A program made the translations under genes and the position numbers. A stretch of 64,000 nucleotides of DNA from assembly GCF_019334725.1 (NCBI RefSeq), contig NZ_CP079818.1, forward strand, positions 868,001-932,000, read 5' to 3'. Below are positions 1-8,415 of this stretch, one piece after another. Numbering within the stretch: the stretch's first letter is position 1; every line of letters begins with the position of its first letter. The stretch comes from Neisseria perflava (lineage in GTDB: Bacteria; Pseudomonadota; Gammaproteobacteria; Burkholderiales; Neisseriaceae). A model generated the notes under the pieces. It searched no databases. It saw only the letters and a program-made list of their open reading frames with translations, and was not told the DNA's origin.

Positions 1-24
1 TTTTTATTCTTTCTTGTGAATTCG

Positions 25-42
25 AATGAGAATAATTATATA
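25..42. promoter_or_regulatory. possible Fur-like AT-rich box
   Basis: AATGAGAATAATTATAT resembles the GATAATGATAAT-type Fur box. It lies downstream of the RTX gene, so it would serve a gene left of the window. The match is by eye only. Confidence 0.25.
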
Positions 43-72
43 GCAGAACGATAAATAAATCAGCAAAGGACT

Positions 73-105
73 AAGGCCGTCTGAATTAAGGTTTCAGACG
101 GCCTT
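73..105. terminator. inverted uptake-sequence pair after the RTX gene
   Basis: AAGGCCGTCTGAA at 73-85 pairs perfectly with its complement at 93-105 across a 7-nt loop, just after the stop codon of the minus-strand RTX gene at 112. Confidence 0.75.
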
Positions 106-111
106 TGAGTT

Positions 112-2850
112 TTACAGGATACCGTTGTTTTGTGTATTTTCAGTCATCAGTGCTTTGCTGATTTCATCGGCGGTATAGCTCTTACCGTTTCCGAATACAA
201 AGCTGTCGACATTATTGTTGGCAATGTCATGGATGGTCAGGGTTTCGCCTGTATCTTTGATGGTTAAGACCCAATCATCGCCGGTTTTCAACTGTAAATC
301 TTTCAGCGTAAGCCCTTCTTTGAAAAGGACTTGGGTATTGCTGCCACCATACGGATTAAAGGTGTCGTTGCCGCTGTTTCTGCCAAACATGATAACGGTG
401 TTTTCGGCACCCAGGTCGGTAATGGTATCGTTGCCGCCGGCCGTATCAACGATGTTGATGCCTCGACCCAAAGTAATGGTTTCATCGCTGCGGTTGCCCC
501 TGTATTCGACAACAGAAGTGTAACGCGACAAATCTAAATCGCTGTTGTCGCTATTGGCGTGAATGGTGTGGTTGAAGTTGTTGTATACATCACGGTTGAG
601 TTCTTCAACGGGTTGGCCGGTGTATTGGACGATGTTTGTATTGCCGATCATGTGCGGGATAGACAGTTTGAAGTGGTTGATCAGCTCGCCCATGCTGTAT
701 GAGGTATTGCCGTCAAACTGAAACTCGGAAATTGCACCATAAATACCGCTTTGGTTTTTGATGGTTAAAACATCGTCTGTGCCTTTAATGCGGATATGCC
801 AAGTATCACCATCCAGCAGGGGATTGGTCACAAATTGAGAGCTGTCAGGCATGTTGATAATACTGGTTTTGTCGTAACCTTTTTCAATGGTAATTTCGAG
901 GTCGTCAAGGGTAATGCCGCCGGTAAATTTCACGACGTTGGCGTTGAGTCTGTGTAGGCTTGCTTTGCTATCAAAACCGAAGTTGAAGTCAAAAATGGTG
1001 TCGTGACCGTAACCTTTGCCGAAAACATAGGTATCGTTGTGTTCGCCGCCTTCCATGTAATCATTGCCTGCGCCGCCGTCAAGCAGGTCGGCACCTACAT
1101 GGGCATAGAGTTTGTCGTTACCGTTGCCGCCGTAGAGTTTATCGTCGGAATCTGGCTCAGTGCTGTAATAGGTTGCACTGTGTTCGCGCAAGATGTCATC
1201 GCCGTCGTGGCCATAGAGGGTGTCATGGCCGTCGTTGCCGCCGTCGATTTCATTGTTGGCTGCATTACCATGCAAAGTGTCATCGCCGTCAGTACCGGCA
1301 AATTTAATGGTTTCAGCTTTCACAGGTTGAAAGGCTTGTTGGAACTGAGTGGCAGTGTAAGTTTGGTCGTTAAACTGGAAGCGGTCGATGGAAATGCTGC
1401 CATCCGCACCGATTTGGTTTTGAATCAAGGCTGAACCTTGTTCTGAAGTAATTTCCCAGCTTTGGCTGCCATCATTGTTATGAATGGTCTTCAGGTTGAG
1501 CTTGGCATTGTTCAGGCCGTCTGAAAACTTGAGGGTATTGATGCCTTGGTTGTCGATAATGGTATCGTTGTCGCCGTAGATATAGGTATCGTTTCCGGCG
1601 CCACCTTTCAGAATGTCTTTACCTTTGCCGCCCACCAAAATGTCGTCGCCTGCATCACCGTTGATGACATCGTTACCGTCGCCGCCATCCAGATAATCGT
1701 TGCCCTCGCCGCCGTTGAGGTTGTCGTTGCCACCCATGCCGTAAACGGTATCATCACCGCGTCCGCTGTTGAGGCGGTTGCGGCCTTCGTTACCGGTCAG
1801 AATGTTATTGCTATTGTTGCCGGCGGCAAAAATATTGGCCGAGCCGGTCAAGGTAACATTTTCGACGTGGGTAGCGGCGGTATGGGAAATGCTGCTGAAT
1901 ACGGTGTCTTCGCCGCCGCCAGCTTGTTCGATAACCACGTCTTTTACATCATCAACGTAGTAAGTGTCATTGCCGTCTCCGCCTTCCATAATGTCGGCAC
2001 CGGCTTTTCCGTCGATAATATCATCGCCGGATGTGCCGATAAGATGGTCATTGCCGTCGCTGCCATCTATGGTCTTGCCGCTTTCGGTATGCTCTGTCAG
2101 GGAAATATCGAAATATTTGGCAAAGCTGTTTACATCCAGTTTTTGTGTGCCAATGATGAATTGGGAGACTGCCGGTGTTGTACCGTTTTGAGTGTATTGG
2201 TTTTTGATGGTTAAAACGGCGTTGCTGTTTTTTACGGCAATCAGCCAGTCGTGACCACCAGTTTCGTTGTTTCGGACTTCAACGGTTAAATCGTTAAGGC
2301 TCAGGTCAGTATGGAAGCGGATGCTGTTGTGGCCTTGGTTGTCGATAACGGTGTCTTGCTCGCTTTTGGCAGAGAAAAGGTAGGTGTCGTCGCCTTCGCC
2401 ACCTTCAAGCACATCATTACCTGCTTCGCCGTTGAGGGTGTCATTGCCTGTTTCGCCGAAAAGACGGTCGTTGCCTTCGCCGCCGTTGATGAAATCGTTG
2501 CCGCCGCCGCAATAAACGATGTCGTCACCGCGACCGCTGTTGAGGCGGTTGCGGCCTTCATTGCCGATGAGGATGTTGTTACTGTTGTTGCCTGCGCCGA
2601 AGATGTTGGCTGTACCGGTCAAAACAAGGTTTTCAACGTGGTTTGGAAGGGTATAGCTGACGTTGCTGTAAACCGTATCATCTCCGCCATTTGGGTTTTC
2701 AATGATTTTATCGTCGCTGCGGGTTACATAATAAACGTCATCTCCCGATGTGCCTGTTGTTGCTTGTGCAAGTGGGGATGGCTGCAATTGCTCTAAATGT
2801 CGTAATTCAAATTGCGCATTGCGGATGCGCATTGCTTTTTCGATTGTCAT
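112..2850 (-). CDS. RTX-type calcium-binding repeat protein
   Basis: Predicted secreted acidic protein of 912 aa built from glycine/aspartate nonapeptide repeats (GGxGNDxLx), which in RTX proteins bind calcium and fold as a parallel beta roll. Repeat clusters lie near residues 75-165, 260-295, 335-425 and 510-620. Between them are 'VLTIKNQ' and 'QFxF..' segments, typical of haemolysin-type calcium-binding proteins. The block around HVENLVLTG..NNSNNILxGNEGRNRLNSGRGDD occurs twice, indicating an internal duplication. There is no N-terminal signal peptide, as expected for type I export, but no type I secretion genes are in the window. I start at MTIEKAM (2850), preceded by AAAGAAAA; an in-frame ATG at 2904 has no ribosome site. 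It is related in style to Frp proteins but I cannot call it FrpA or FrpC. Function (toxin, adhesin, enzyme) is unknown. Confidence 0.85.
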   Translation of the reverse strand: MTIEKAMRIRNAQFELRHLEQLQPSPLAQATTGTSGDDVYYVTRSDDKIIENPNGGDDTVYSNVSYTLPNHVENLVLTGTANIFGAGNNSNNILIGNEGRNRLNSGRGDDIVYCGGGNDFINGGEGNDRLFGETGNDTLNGEAGNDVLEGGEGDDTYLFSAKSEQDTVIDNQGHNSIRFHTDLSLNDLTVEVRNNETGGHDWLIAVKNSNAVLTIKNQYTQNGTTPAVSQFIIGTQKLDVNSFAKYFDISLTEHTESGKTIDGSDGNDHLIGTSGDDIIDGKAGADIMEGGDGNDTYYVDDVKDVVIEQAGGGEDTVFSSISHTAATHVENVTLTGSANIFAAGNNSNNILTGNEGRNRLNSGRGDDTVYGMGGNDNLNGGEGNDYLDGGDGNDVINGDAGDDILVGGKGKDILKGGAGNDTYIYGDNDTIIDNQGINTLKFSDGLNNAKLNLKTIHNNDGSQSWEITSEQGSALIQNQIGADGSISIDRFQFNDQTYTATQFQQAFQPVKAETIKFAGTDGDDTLHGNAANNEIDGGNDGHDTLYGHDGDDILREHSATYYSTEPDSDDKLYGGNGNDKLYAHVGADLLDGGAGNDYMEGGEHNDTYVFGKGYGHDTIFDFNFGFDSKASLHRLNANVVKFTGGITLDDLEITIEKGYDKTSIINMPDSSQFVTNPLLDGDTWHIRIKGTDDVLTIKNQSGIYGAISEFQFDGNTSYSMGELINHFKLSIPHMIGNTNIVQYTGQPVEELNRDVYNNFNHTIHANSDNSDLDLSRYTSVVEYRGNRSDETITLGRGINIVDTAGGNDTITDLGAENTVIMFGRNSGNDTFNPYGGSNTQVLFKEGLTLKDLQLKTGDDWVLTIKDTGETLTIHDIANNNVDSFVFGNGKSYTADEISKALMTENTQNNGIL

Positions 2851-3128
2851 GATATTTTCTTTAGATATTGATGAGAGTAACAAGGAAGTAAACGTATCCG
2901 GCATATGGCCGGTATTGCTTAATTTGTATTGTGTTTAGACTGTATATACTAGTGCCGAAATTTGATAAAAACAACAGAAACGTTAAGATATGACAATATA
3001 TAGAGAGCCTTATCAGGCTTAGTTTGCCGTCTATTCTTTTGCCAAATGGCTTTGCCTTGTGCGGCTGTTTTGTTTCTTATATACCACACATCAATTTCCA
3101 TAGTTTCAAACTATGAATGGTTGTAAAA

Positions 3129-3195
3129 AGGCCGTCTGAAAAAAAAGAAGCAGGTTTCGCATTGCAAAACCTGCTTCTTTTTTTTCAGACGGCCT
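3129..3195. terminator. nested hairpin terminator of infB
   Basis: Two nested stems: an outer uptake-sequence pair (AGGCCGTCTGAA at 3129-3140, complement at 3184-3195) and an inner GAAGCAGGTTT/AAACCTGCTTC stem, with A- and T-runs between. This makes a strong bidirectional terminator 7 bp beyond the infB stop. Confidence 0.85.
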
Positions 3196-3201
3196 GTCTG
3201 A

Positions 3202-6096
3202 TTACAGAGTACGGGCAACTTCGACGATGTCGAAACATTCGAGTTGGTCGCCTTCCATAATCTCGTTGTAGCCTTTGAGCATCAGACCACACTCGAAGCC
3301 CATGCGGACTTCTTTGACGTCTTCTTTGTAGCGTTTCAAAGAAGACAGCTCGCCGGTATGGATAACCACGTTGTTGCGGATGAGGCGGACATGGGAATCG
3401 CGTTTGACCACACCGTCGGTAACCATACAGCCTGCAATGTTGCCGACTTTGGAAACGGAGATAACCTGACGGATTTCGACCGTACCGGTTACTTGCTCTT
3501 TCTCTTCCGGAGAGAGCATACCGCTCATGGCGGCTTTCACGTCGTCGATGGCATCGTAAATGATGTTGTAGTAACGGATTTCCACGTTTTCATTCTCAGC
3601 CAGTTTGCGGGCGGAAGCATCTGCACGGACGTTAAAGCCGATGATGAATGCGCCGGAAGCGATGGCCAAGTTGACATCAGATTCGGTAATGCCGCCAACG
3701 CCGCTGTGCAACACGTTCACTTTCACTTCGTCTGTGGACAGTTTTTTCAGGCTGCCCGCCAAAGCTTCGTAAGAACCTTGTACGTCTGCTTTGATGATGA
3801 CGGACAAGGATTGGGCTTGGTTTTCGCCCATGTTGTTGAACATGTTTTCCAGTTTTGCGGCCTGTTGTTTGGCCAAGCGCACGTCGCGGTATTTGCCTTG
3901 ACGGAAGAGGGCGATTTCGCGCGCTTTTTTCTCGTCGGCCAATACCATTGCATCTTCGCCTGCGTTCGGAACGTCGGACAAGCCGAGGATTTCGACAGGG
4001 ATAGACGGACCGGCTTCATTGATGGCTTTGCCGTTTTCGTCAACCATTGCACGGATTTTACCGAATGCAGTACCGGCCAGCAGCATATCGCCCTTTTTCA
4101 GCGTACCGCTTTGTACCAAGAGGGTGGCAACCGCGCCGCGGCCTTTGTCCAAACGTGCCTCTACGATGATACCTTTGGCAGGTGCATCGACTGGGGCAGT
4201 CAGTTCCAAAACTTCGGCTTCGAGCAAGACGGCTTCGAGCAATGCATCGATGTTCAGGCCTTTTTTAGCGGAAACGTCGATAAATTGTACATCGCCGCCC
4301 CATTCGTCCGGCACGACTTCGTGCGCGGTCAGCTCTTGGCGGATACGCTCTGGGTTGGCGGCTTCTTTATCGATTTTGTTGACGGCAACCACAATTGGTA
4401 CGCCCGCAGCTTTAGCATGGGCAATCGCCTCGATGGTTTGCGGCATCACGCCGTCGTCGGCTGCTACAACAAGAATCACGATATCGGTTGCTTTCGCACC
4501 GCGCGCACGCATGGCGGTAAACGCTTCGTGACCCGGAGTATCCAAGAAGGTAATCACGCCGCGAGGGGTTTCAACGTGGTATGCGCCGATGTGTTGGGTA
4601 ATGCCGCCCGCTTCGCCTTGTACCACTTTGGCGCGGCGGATGTAGTCCAGTAGGGAAGTTTTACCGTGGTCAACGTGACCCATCACGGTAACAACCGGAG
4701 GACGCGGCAATGCTTCGGCTTCTACTGCTTCAACGCCTTCATCCAAGAAGGCTTCAGGATCGTCGGCGGCGGCAGGTTTGCCGATGTGGCCGAGTTCTTC
4801 CACAACAATCAGGGCAGTGTCTTGGTCGATGGATTGGTTGATGGTTACCATCATGCCCATTTTCATCAGGGCTTTAACCACTTCGACGCCTTTAACGGCC
4901 ATTTTGTGTGCCAAGTCGGCAACGGTAATGGTTTCAGGCACTAAAACTTCGTGTACGACAGGTTCGGTCGGCGCTTGGAAGGCGTGTTGGTTTGGCTCAA
5001 GTTTGAGTTTTTTGCCTTTTTTGCCGCCGCGTACGCGCTCGTCGTCGCCAGTGCGTGTATTGTTGCGGTCGCGACCACCTTTGCCGCCTTTGCCTTTAGC
5101 ATTGCGGCCTTGAGTGTCTTCATCACGCTCACGACGGTCTTCTTTTTTACTGCGCGCGTTGTGTTCGGATTTGCCTTCGCCGGATGCTGCTTTAGCTTTC
5201 TCGGCAGGTTTACTGCGTTCGCCTGATTTGGCTTCTTTAGTAGGTTTTGAGTCTTTCTCGGCCTGTTGTTTTATGGCTTCACGGCGTGCTTGACGCTCTT
5301 GTTTTTCTTTCAACAAGGCTTCTTGATGCGCACGCAGGGCGGCGGCACGACGGGCTTCTTCATCGCGTTGAGCCTGTTCTTCCACGCTGACGACAGGTTG
5401 CGGTACGGCAGGAGCGGCAGGTTTAGCTGCCTTTTTCGCTTCTTTGCCTTTGCCGCCTTTGTCTTGTTTGGCTTTGGCAGGTTTCTTGGCTTCGGCTGGT
5501 TTTTCAGCTTCAACGGATTTTTCAGACGGCTTGTTGTCTGCTTTAGCTTCAACTTTTACTTCGGTCTTGGCTTCTACAGCTTCAACCGGTTTGGCTTCTT
5601 CTTTTTTAGCTTCGGCAGGTTTGCCTTCCGCTTTTGGTGCGGCTTTGGCTGCTTTCAGTCTGGCTGCTTCGGCCTCTGCTTTGGCGCGGGCTTCGGCTTT
5701 TGCGGCTGCTTCTGCTTCAGCTTTGGCTTTTTCTTCGGCAGCTTTTGCGGCTGCTTTTTCTGCTTCGGCTTTTTGGTTTTCAGCCGCTACTTTGGCTTTG
5801 GCTTCCGCGGCCAATTCTTCGGAAGAAGGAATGGTAACGGCACGGCTGCGGCGGCGTGTTTCCACTTTTACGCCGTCAACGGTGCTGACTTCGGTTTTTT
5901 TGCGGCGGATGCTGATGGTGCCGCTGTTGCTGCCATTTTTCTTTTGCAGGTAAGCGGTCAGCAATTGTTTGTCGTCAGTGGTCAGGCTGTCATTACCGCT
6001 GTTTTTGTTGACGCCGGCTTCTTTCAATTGTTTGAGCAAATCATCGACGGGGCGGTTTAGTTCGGCGGCAAATTGTGCTACGGTTGTATTACTCAT
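3202..6096 (-). CDS. infB: translation initiation factor IF-2
   Basis: GTPase that brings fMet-tRNA to the 30S subunit and promotes subunit joining. At 964 aa it has the long bacterial form: an N-terminal IF2_N module (residues 1-55), a very Ala/Lys/Glu-rich linker (about 75-300), a second IF2_N segment and a G domain starting near 465 with GHVDHGKTSL (G1), DTPGHEAF (G3) and NKID (G4), then domains II-IV. It is the last gene of rimP-nusA-infB, 11 bp after nusA, and ends at a strong nested hairpin. The reverse-complement reading of the low-complexity linker produces long open frames on the plus strand, which are artefacts. Confidence 0.98.
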   Translation of the reverse strand: MSNTTVAQFAAELNRPVDDLLKQLKEAGVNKNSGNDSLTTDDKQLLTAYLQKKNGSNSGTISIRRKKTEVSTVDGVKVETRRRSRAVTIPSSEELAAEAKAKVAAENQKAEAEKAAAKAAEEKAKAEAEAAAKAEARAKAEAEAARLKAAKAAPKAEGKPAEAKKEEAKPVEAVEAKTEVKVEAKADNKPSEKSVEAEKPAEAKKPAKAKQDKGGKGKEAKKAAKPAAPAVPQPVVSVEEQAQRDEEARRAAALRAHQEALLKEKQERQARREAIKQQAEKDSKPTKEAKSGERSKPAEKAKAASGEGKSEHNARSKKEDRRERDEDTQGRNAKGKGGKGGRDRNNTRTGDDERVRGGKKGKKLKLEPNQHAFQAPTEPVVHEVLVPETITVADLAHKMAVKGVEVVKALMKMGMMVTINQSIDQDTALIVVEELGHIGKPAAADDPEAFLDEGVEAVEAEALPRPPVVTVMGHVDHGKTSLLDYIRRAKVVQGEAGGITQHIGAYHVETPRGVITFLDTPGHEAFTAMRARGAKATDIVILVVAADDGVMPQTIEAIAHAKAAGVPIVVAVNKIDKEAANPERIRQELTAHEVVPDEWGGDVQFIDVSAKKGLNIDALLEAVLLEAEVLELTAPVDAPAKGIIVEARLDKGRGAVATLLVQSGTLKKGDMLLAGTAFGKIRAMVDENGKAINEAGPSIPVEILGLSDVPNAGEDAMVLADEKKAREIALFRQGKYRDVRLAKQQAAKLENMFNNMGENQAQSLSVIIKADVQGSYEALAGSLKKLSTDEVKVNVLHSGVGGITESDVNLAIASGAFIIGFNVRADASARKLAENENVEIRYYNIIYDAIDDVKAAMSGMLSPEEKEQVTGTVEIRQVISVSKVGNIAGCMVTDGVVKRDSHVRLIRNNVVIHTGELSSLKRYKEDVKEVRMGFECGLMLKGYNEIMEGDQLECFDIVEVARTL

Positions 6097-6107
6097 TCAG
6101 TACCCCC

Positions 6108-7613
6108 TTAGTTGTTTTCTTCAGTAAACCAGTGTTCGCGTGCAGCCAAAATCACTTTTTTGGCTTCTTCTTCGTCAACACCGGTAATTTCGACCAATTC
6201 GTCAACAGACAATTCGGCTAGATCGTCGCGTTGGGTCACGCCTGCTTCGGCAAGCTTGCGCAACATATCGGAATCTACGCCGTCCAGATTGCGCATGTCT
6301 TCAGACACTTCGCCCAGTTTTTCTTCTGCCGCGATGGTCATGGTCAGGATGGCGTCGCGTGCGCGGTTGCGTAGGGTTTCAACGATTTCTTCGTCAAAGC
6401 CTTCGATGGCGAGCAATTCTGCCGCCGGAACGTAAGCCACTTCTTCCAATGTGGCAAAACCTTCTTCAACCAAAATATCGGCGGTTTCGTCGTCGATGTT
6501 CAAGTGGGTGGTGAAGAGGTTGCGGATAACGGCGTCTTCGGCGGCATTGCGCTCGTCGGCTTCTTCAACGGTCATGATGTTCAGCTGCCAGCCGGTCAGG
6601 ATGGAAGCCAGGCGGACGTTTTGACCGCCGCGGCCGATGGCCAGCGCCAGTTGGTTTTCATCAACAATCACGTCAACGGCGTGTTTATCTTCGTCAATCA
6701 CGATGCGGCTCACTTCGGCAGGAGACAGCGCGTTCATCACGAATTGGGCAGGCTCGGGAGACCACAAAACGATGTCGATGCGTTCGCCGGACAATTCGTT
6801 GCTCACGGCGTTGACACGGGAACCGCGCACGCCGATACAAGTACCTTGCGGATCGATGCGTTGGTCGTTGGCTTTAACGGCAACTTTGGCGCGTTGGCCT
6901 GGATCGCGTGCTACTTCGCGGATTTCCAACAGGCCGTCTGCAATTTCAGGCACTTCGTTGGCGTAGAGTTTGGCCAAGAAGTCGCCGCTGGTACGGCTCA
7001 AAATAACTTGTTTGCGGCCGGTGTTGCCGATTTCGTCCACACGCAGGAAGAGGGCGCGGATGCGGTCGCCGCTGCGGAAGTTCTCGCGCGGAATCATTTC
7101 TTCGCGTGGAATCAGTGCGTCAAGTTTGCCCGTGACGACTTCAACGATAATACCGTGGCGCTCGACGCGTTTTACGGTACCGGAAACGATGTCTTCTTTA
7201 GAAGCGAGGAACTCGTTCAGGTTTTGCTCGCGCTCGGCATCGCGGATGCGTTGCAGGATGATTTGTTTGGCGGTTTGCGCTGCTTGGCGGCCGAAGCCTT
7301 CGTTTGGCAGCTGCTCTTCGTAGTATTCGCCGATTTGGATGGTGGTGCCGGGGATTTCTTCTTGGATTTCCTCGATGGTTTTTTCTACGTCAGGGTAGGT
7401 GTAGTCTTCATCGGCAACAATCAGCCAGCGGCGGAAGGTTTGGTATTCGCCGGTATCGCGATCGATTTCGACGCGCACGTCCATGTGCTCGCGGTCGGCT
7501 TTTTTCTTGGCGGCAGTAGAGAGGGCGAATTCAAGGGCTTTGAATACGACTTCCGTTTCAACGTTTTTTTCACTTGCCAGCGCTTCGGCCAGCTGTAACA
7601 TTTCGCGACTCAT
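6108..7613 (-). CDS. nusA: transcription termination/antitermination factor NusA
   Basis: RNA-polymerase-associated factor controlling pausing, termination and antitermination. The 501-aa protein has the expected order: N-terminal polymerase-binding domain (1-125), S1 domain (about 135-200, GTVKRVERHGIIVEV), two KH domains (about 230-345, including GVRGSRVNAV and AIGRGGQNVRL) and two C-terminal helix-hairpin-helix acidic repeats (about 360-500). It sits between rimP and infB with short gaps, as in most proteobacteria. In E. coli NusA feeds back on its own operon; the leader hairpin described before rimP would fit such control, but that is inference. Confidence 0.98.
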   Translation of the reverse strand: MSREMLQLAEALASEKNVETEVVFKALEFALSTAAKKKADREHMDVRVEIDRDTGEYQTFRRWLIVADEDYTYPDVEKTIEEIQEEIPGTTIQIGEYYEEQLPNEGFGRQAAQTAKQIILQRIRDAEREQNLNEFLASKEDIVSGTVKRVERHGIIVEVVTGKLDALIPREEMIPRENFRSGDRIRALFLRVDEIGNTGRKQVILSRTSGDFLAKLYANEVPEIADGLLEIREVARDPGQRAKVAVKANDQRIDPQGTCIGVRGSRVNAVSNELSGERIDIVLWSPEPAQFVMNALSPAEVSRIVIDEDKHAVDVIVDENQLALAIGRGGQNVRLASILTGWQLNIMTVEEADERNAAEDAVIRNLFTTHLNIDDETADILVEEGFATLEEVAYVPAAELLAIEGFDEEIVETLRNRARDAILTMTIAAEEKLGEVSEDMRNLDGVDSDMLRKLAEAGVTQRDDLAELSVDELVEITGVDEEEAKKVILAAREHWFTEENN

Positions 7614-7640
7614 TTTCTAGAATCTCCAAGTAATCGGTTT

Positions 7641-8072
7641 TTAAAATTTAAATTCGGGGCGCAAACGGGCTTTGTCGATGTTGCTCAATTCGATTTGGGC
7701 GGTTTTGCCGTCGAAAGAGACGGTAACGATGTCGTTTTCGCAAGATTCGATGCGGCCGATGAAGTTTTTCTGACCATCAATCGGCAGGCGTGTTTTGATT
7801 TTGGCGTTCTGGCCGGCAAAGCGCACGAAGTCGGCGGCTTTTTTCAACGGTCGGTCAAGGCCCGGGCTGGAGATTTCCAAGCGTTTGTAGTCGATGTCTT
7901 CAACCATAAACACGCGGCTCAGATGGTTGCTGACAGTGGCGCAGTCTTCGACGGTGATGCCGCCGTCTTTATCAATGAAAATGCGCAAATCGCCTTGCGC
8001 GGTTAGTTCGAAATCGACCAGCTCGTAGCCCAAGCCGGGCAGGGTTTTATCAAGAATGCTTTGAATATCCAT
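7641..8072 (-). CDS. rimP: ribosome maturation factor RimP
   Basis: Cytoplasmic protein needed for 30S subunit maturation. At 143 aa it has the normal length and conserved segments (GYELVDFEL near the N terminus, DKDGGITVEDC, SSPGLDRPL, FxGRI). The start MDIQSIL at 8072 follows GGAGAAGC, a good ribosome site; a longer frame from 8096 has no such site and overlaps the leader. First gene of the rimP-nusA-infB operon. Confidence 0.95.
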   Translation of the reverse strand: MDIQSILDKTLPGLGYELVDFELTAQGDLRIFIDKDGGITVEDCATVSNHLSRVFMVEDIDYKRLEISSPGLDRPLKKAADFVRFAGQNAKIKTRLPIDGQKNFIGRIESCENDIVTVSFDGKTAQIELSNIDKARLRPEFKF

Positions 8073-8097
8073 GCTTCTCCAGAAGTACATAAACAAA

Positions 8098-8120
8098 AAA
8101 ATGGCCGCGCGGCCATTTTT
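8098..8120 (-). terminator. terminator-like hairpin in the rimP leader (possible attenuator)
   Basis: On the minus strand AAAAATGGCC and GGCCATTTTT flank the tetraloop GCGC, followed by more T. This is a textbook intrinsic terminator, but it lies between the putative rimP promoter (-10 at 8144-8149) and the rimP start codon (8072). The flanking genes rimP and serC are divergent, so no upstream gene ends here. Confidence 0.6.
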
Positions 8121-8143
8121 CGTGTGATTTGAAAAATTGGCCT

Positions 8144-8149
8144 ATTATA
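8144..8149 (-). promoter_or_regulatory. putative rimP operon promoter (-10 box)
   Basis: Minus strand TATAAT, a perfect -10 hexamer; the -35 17 bp upstream (TTTTCT) is weak. Transcription would start near 8137, about 65 nt before the rimP start codon. Confidence 0.5.
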
Positions 8150-8350
8150 ACTGTTTTCCAGATAAAAGAAAAGCGTTGATTTGGCGTGGATTTTTTGAAG
8201 TGATTGCTTAAATGGAAGAGATTGGGATGAGGCCGTCTGAAAAGGGAATTGTTGACAAGTTTTAATTTGGCTTTTCTGAAATTTTTTTAGAAAACAAAGA
8301 ATTGGTATTGCTTTGTTTTCAGACGGCCTTGGATTTCCTGATTTTTCGTG

Positions 8351-8380
8351 CTTGCACAATGTGCAAGGCGGTTCTACAAT
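8351..8380 (+). promoter_or_regulatory. serC promoter with palindromic operator
   Basis: TTGCAC (8352-8357) and TACAAT (8375-8380) are separated by 17 bp, a good sigma-70 promoter. A perfect palindrome, CTTGCACA-A-TGTGCAAG (8351-8367), covers the -35 box, suggesting a dimeric regulator. The predicted start of transcription is 20-30 nt before the serC start. Confidence 0.65.
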
Positions 8381-8415
8381 TTCTTCATACCCTCCGAATA
8401 AGAAAGATGGCCGCT

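Noticed and set aside
1003..2796. Long open frames on the plus strand across the RTX gene
   Set aside because: They are reverse-complement readings of Gly/Asp repeats (giving Val/Ala-rich text), with no ribosome sites; the minus-strand protein explains the region.
112..2850. Naming the RTX gene frpA or frpC
   Set aside because: The repeat style is shared by many RTX proteins and the characteristic N-terminal Frp domains are not seen.
5266..6060. Phe/Gly-rich plus-strand frame opposite infB
   Set aside because: Mirror of the Ala/Lys/Glu-rich IF-2 linker; low complexity and no family match.
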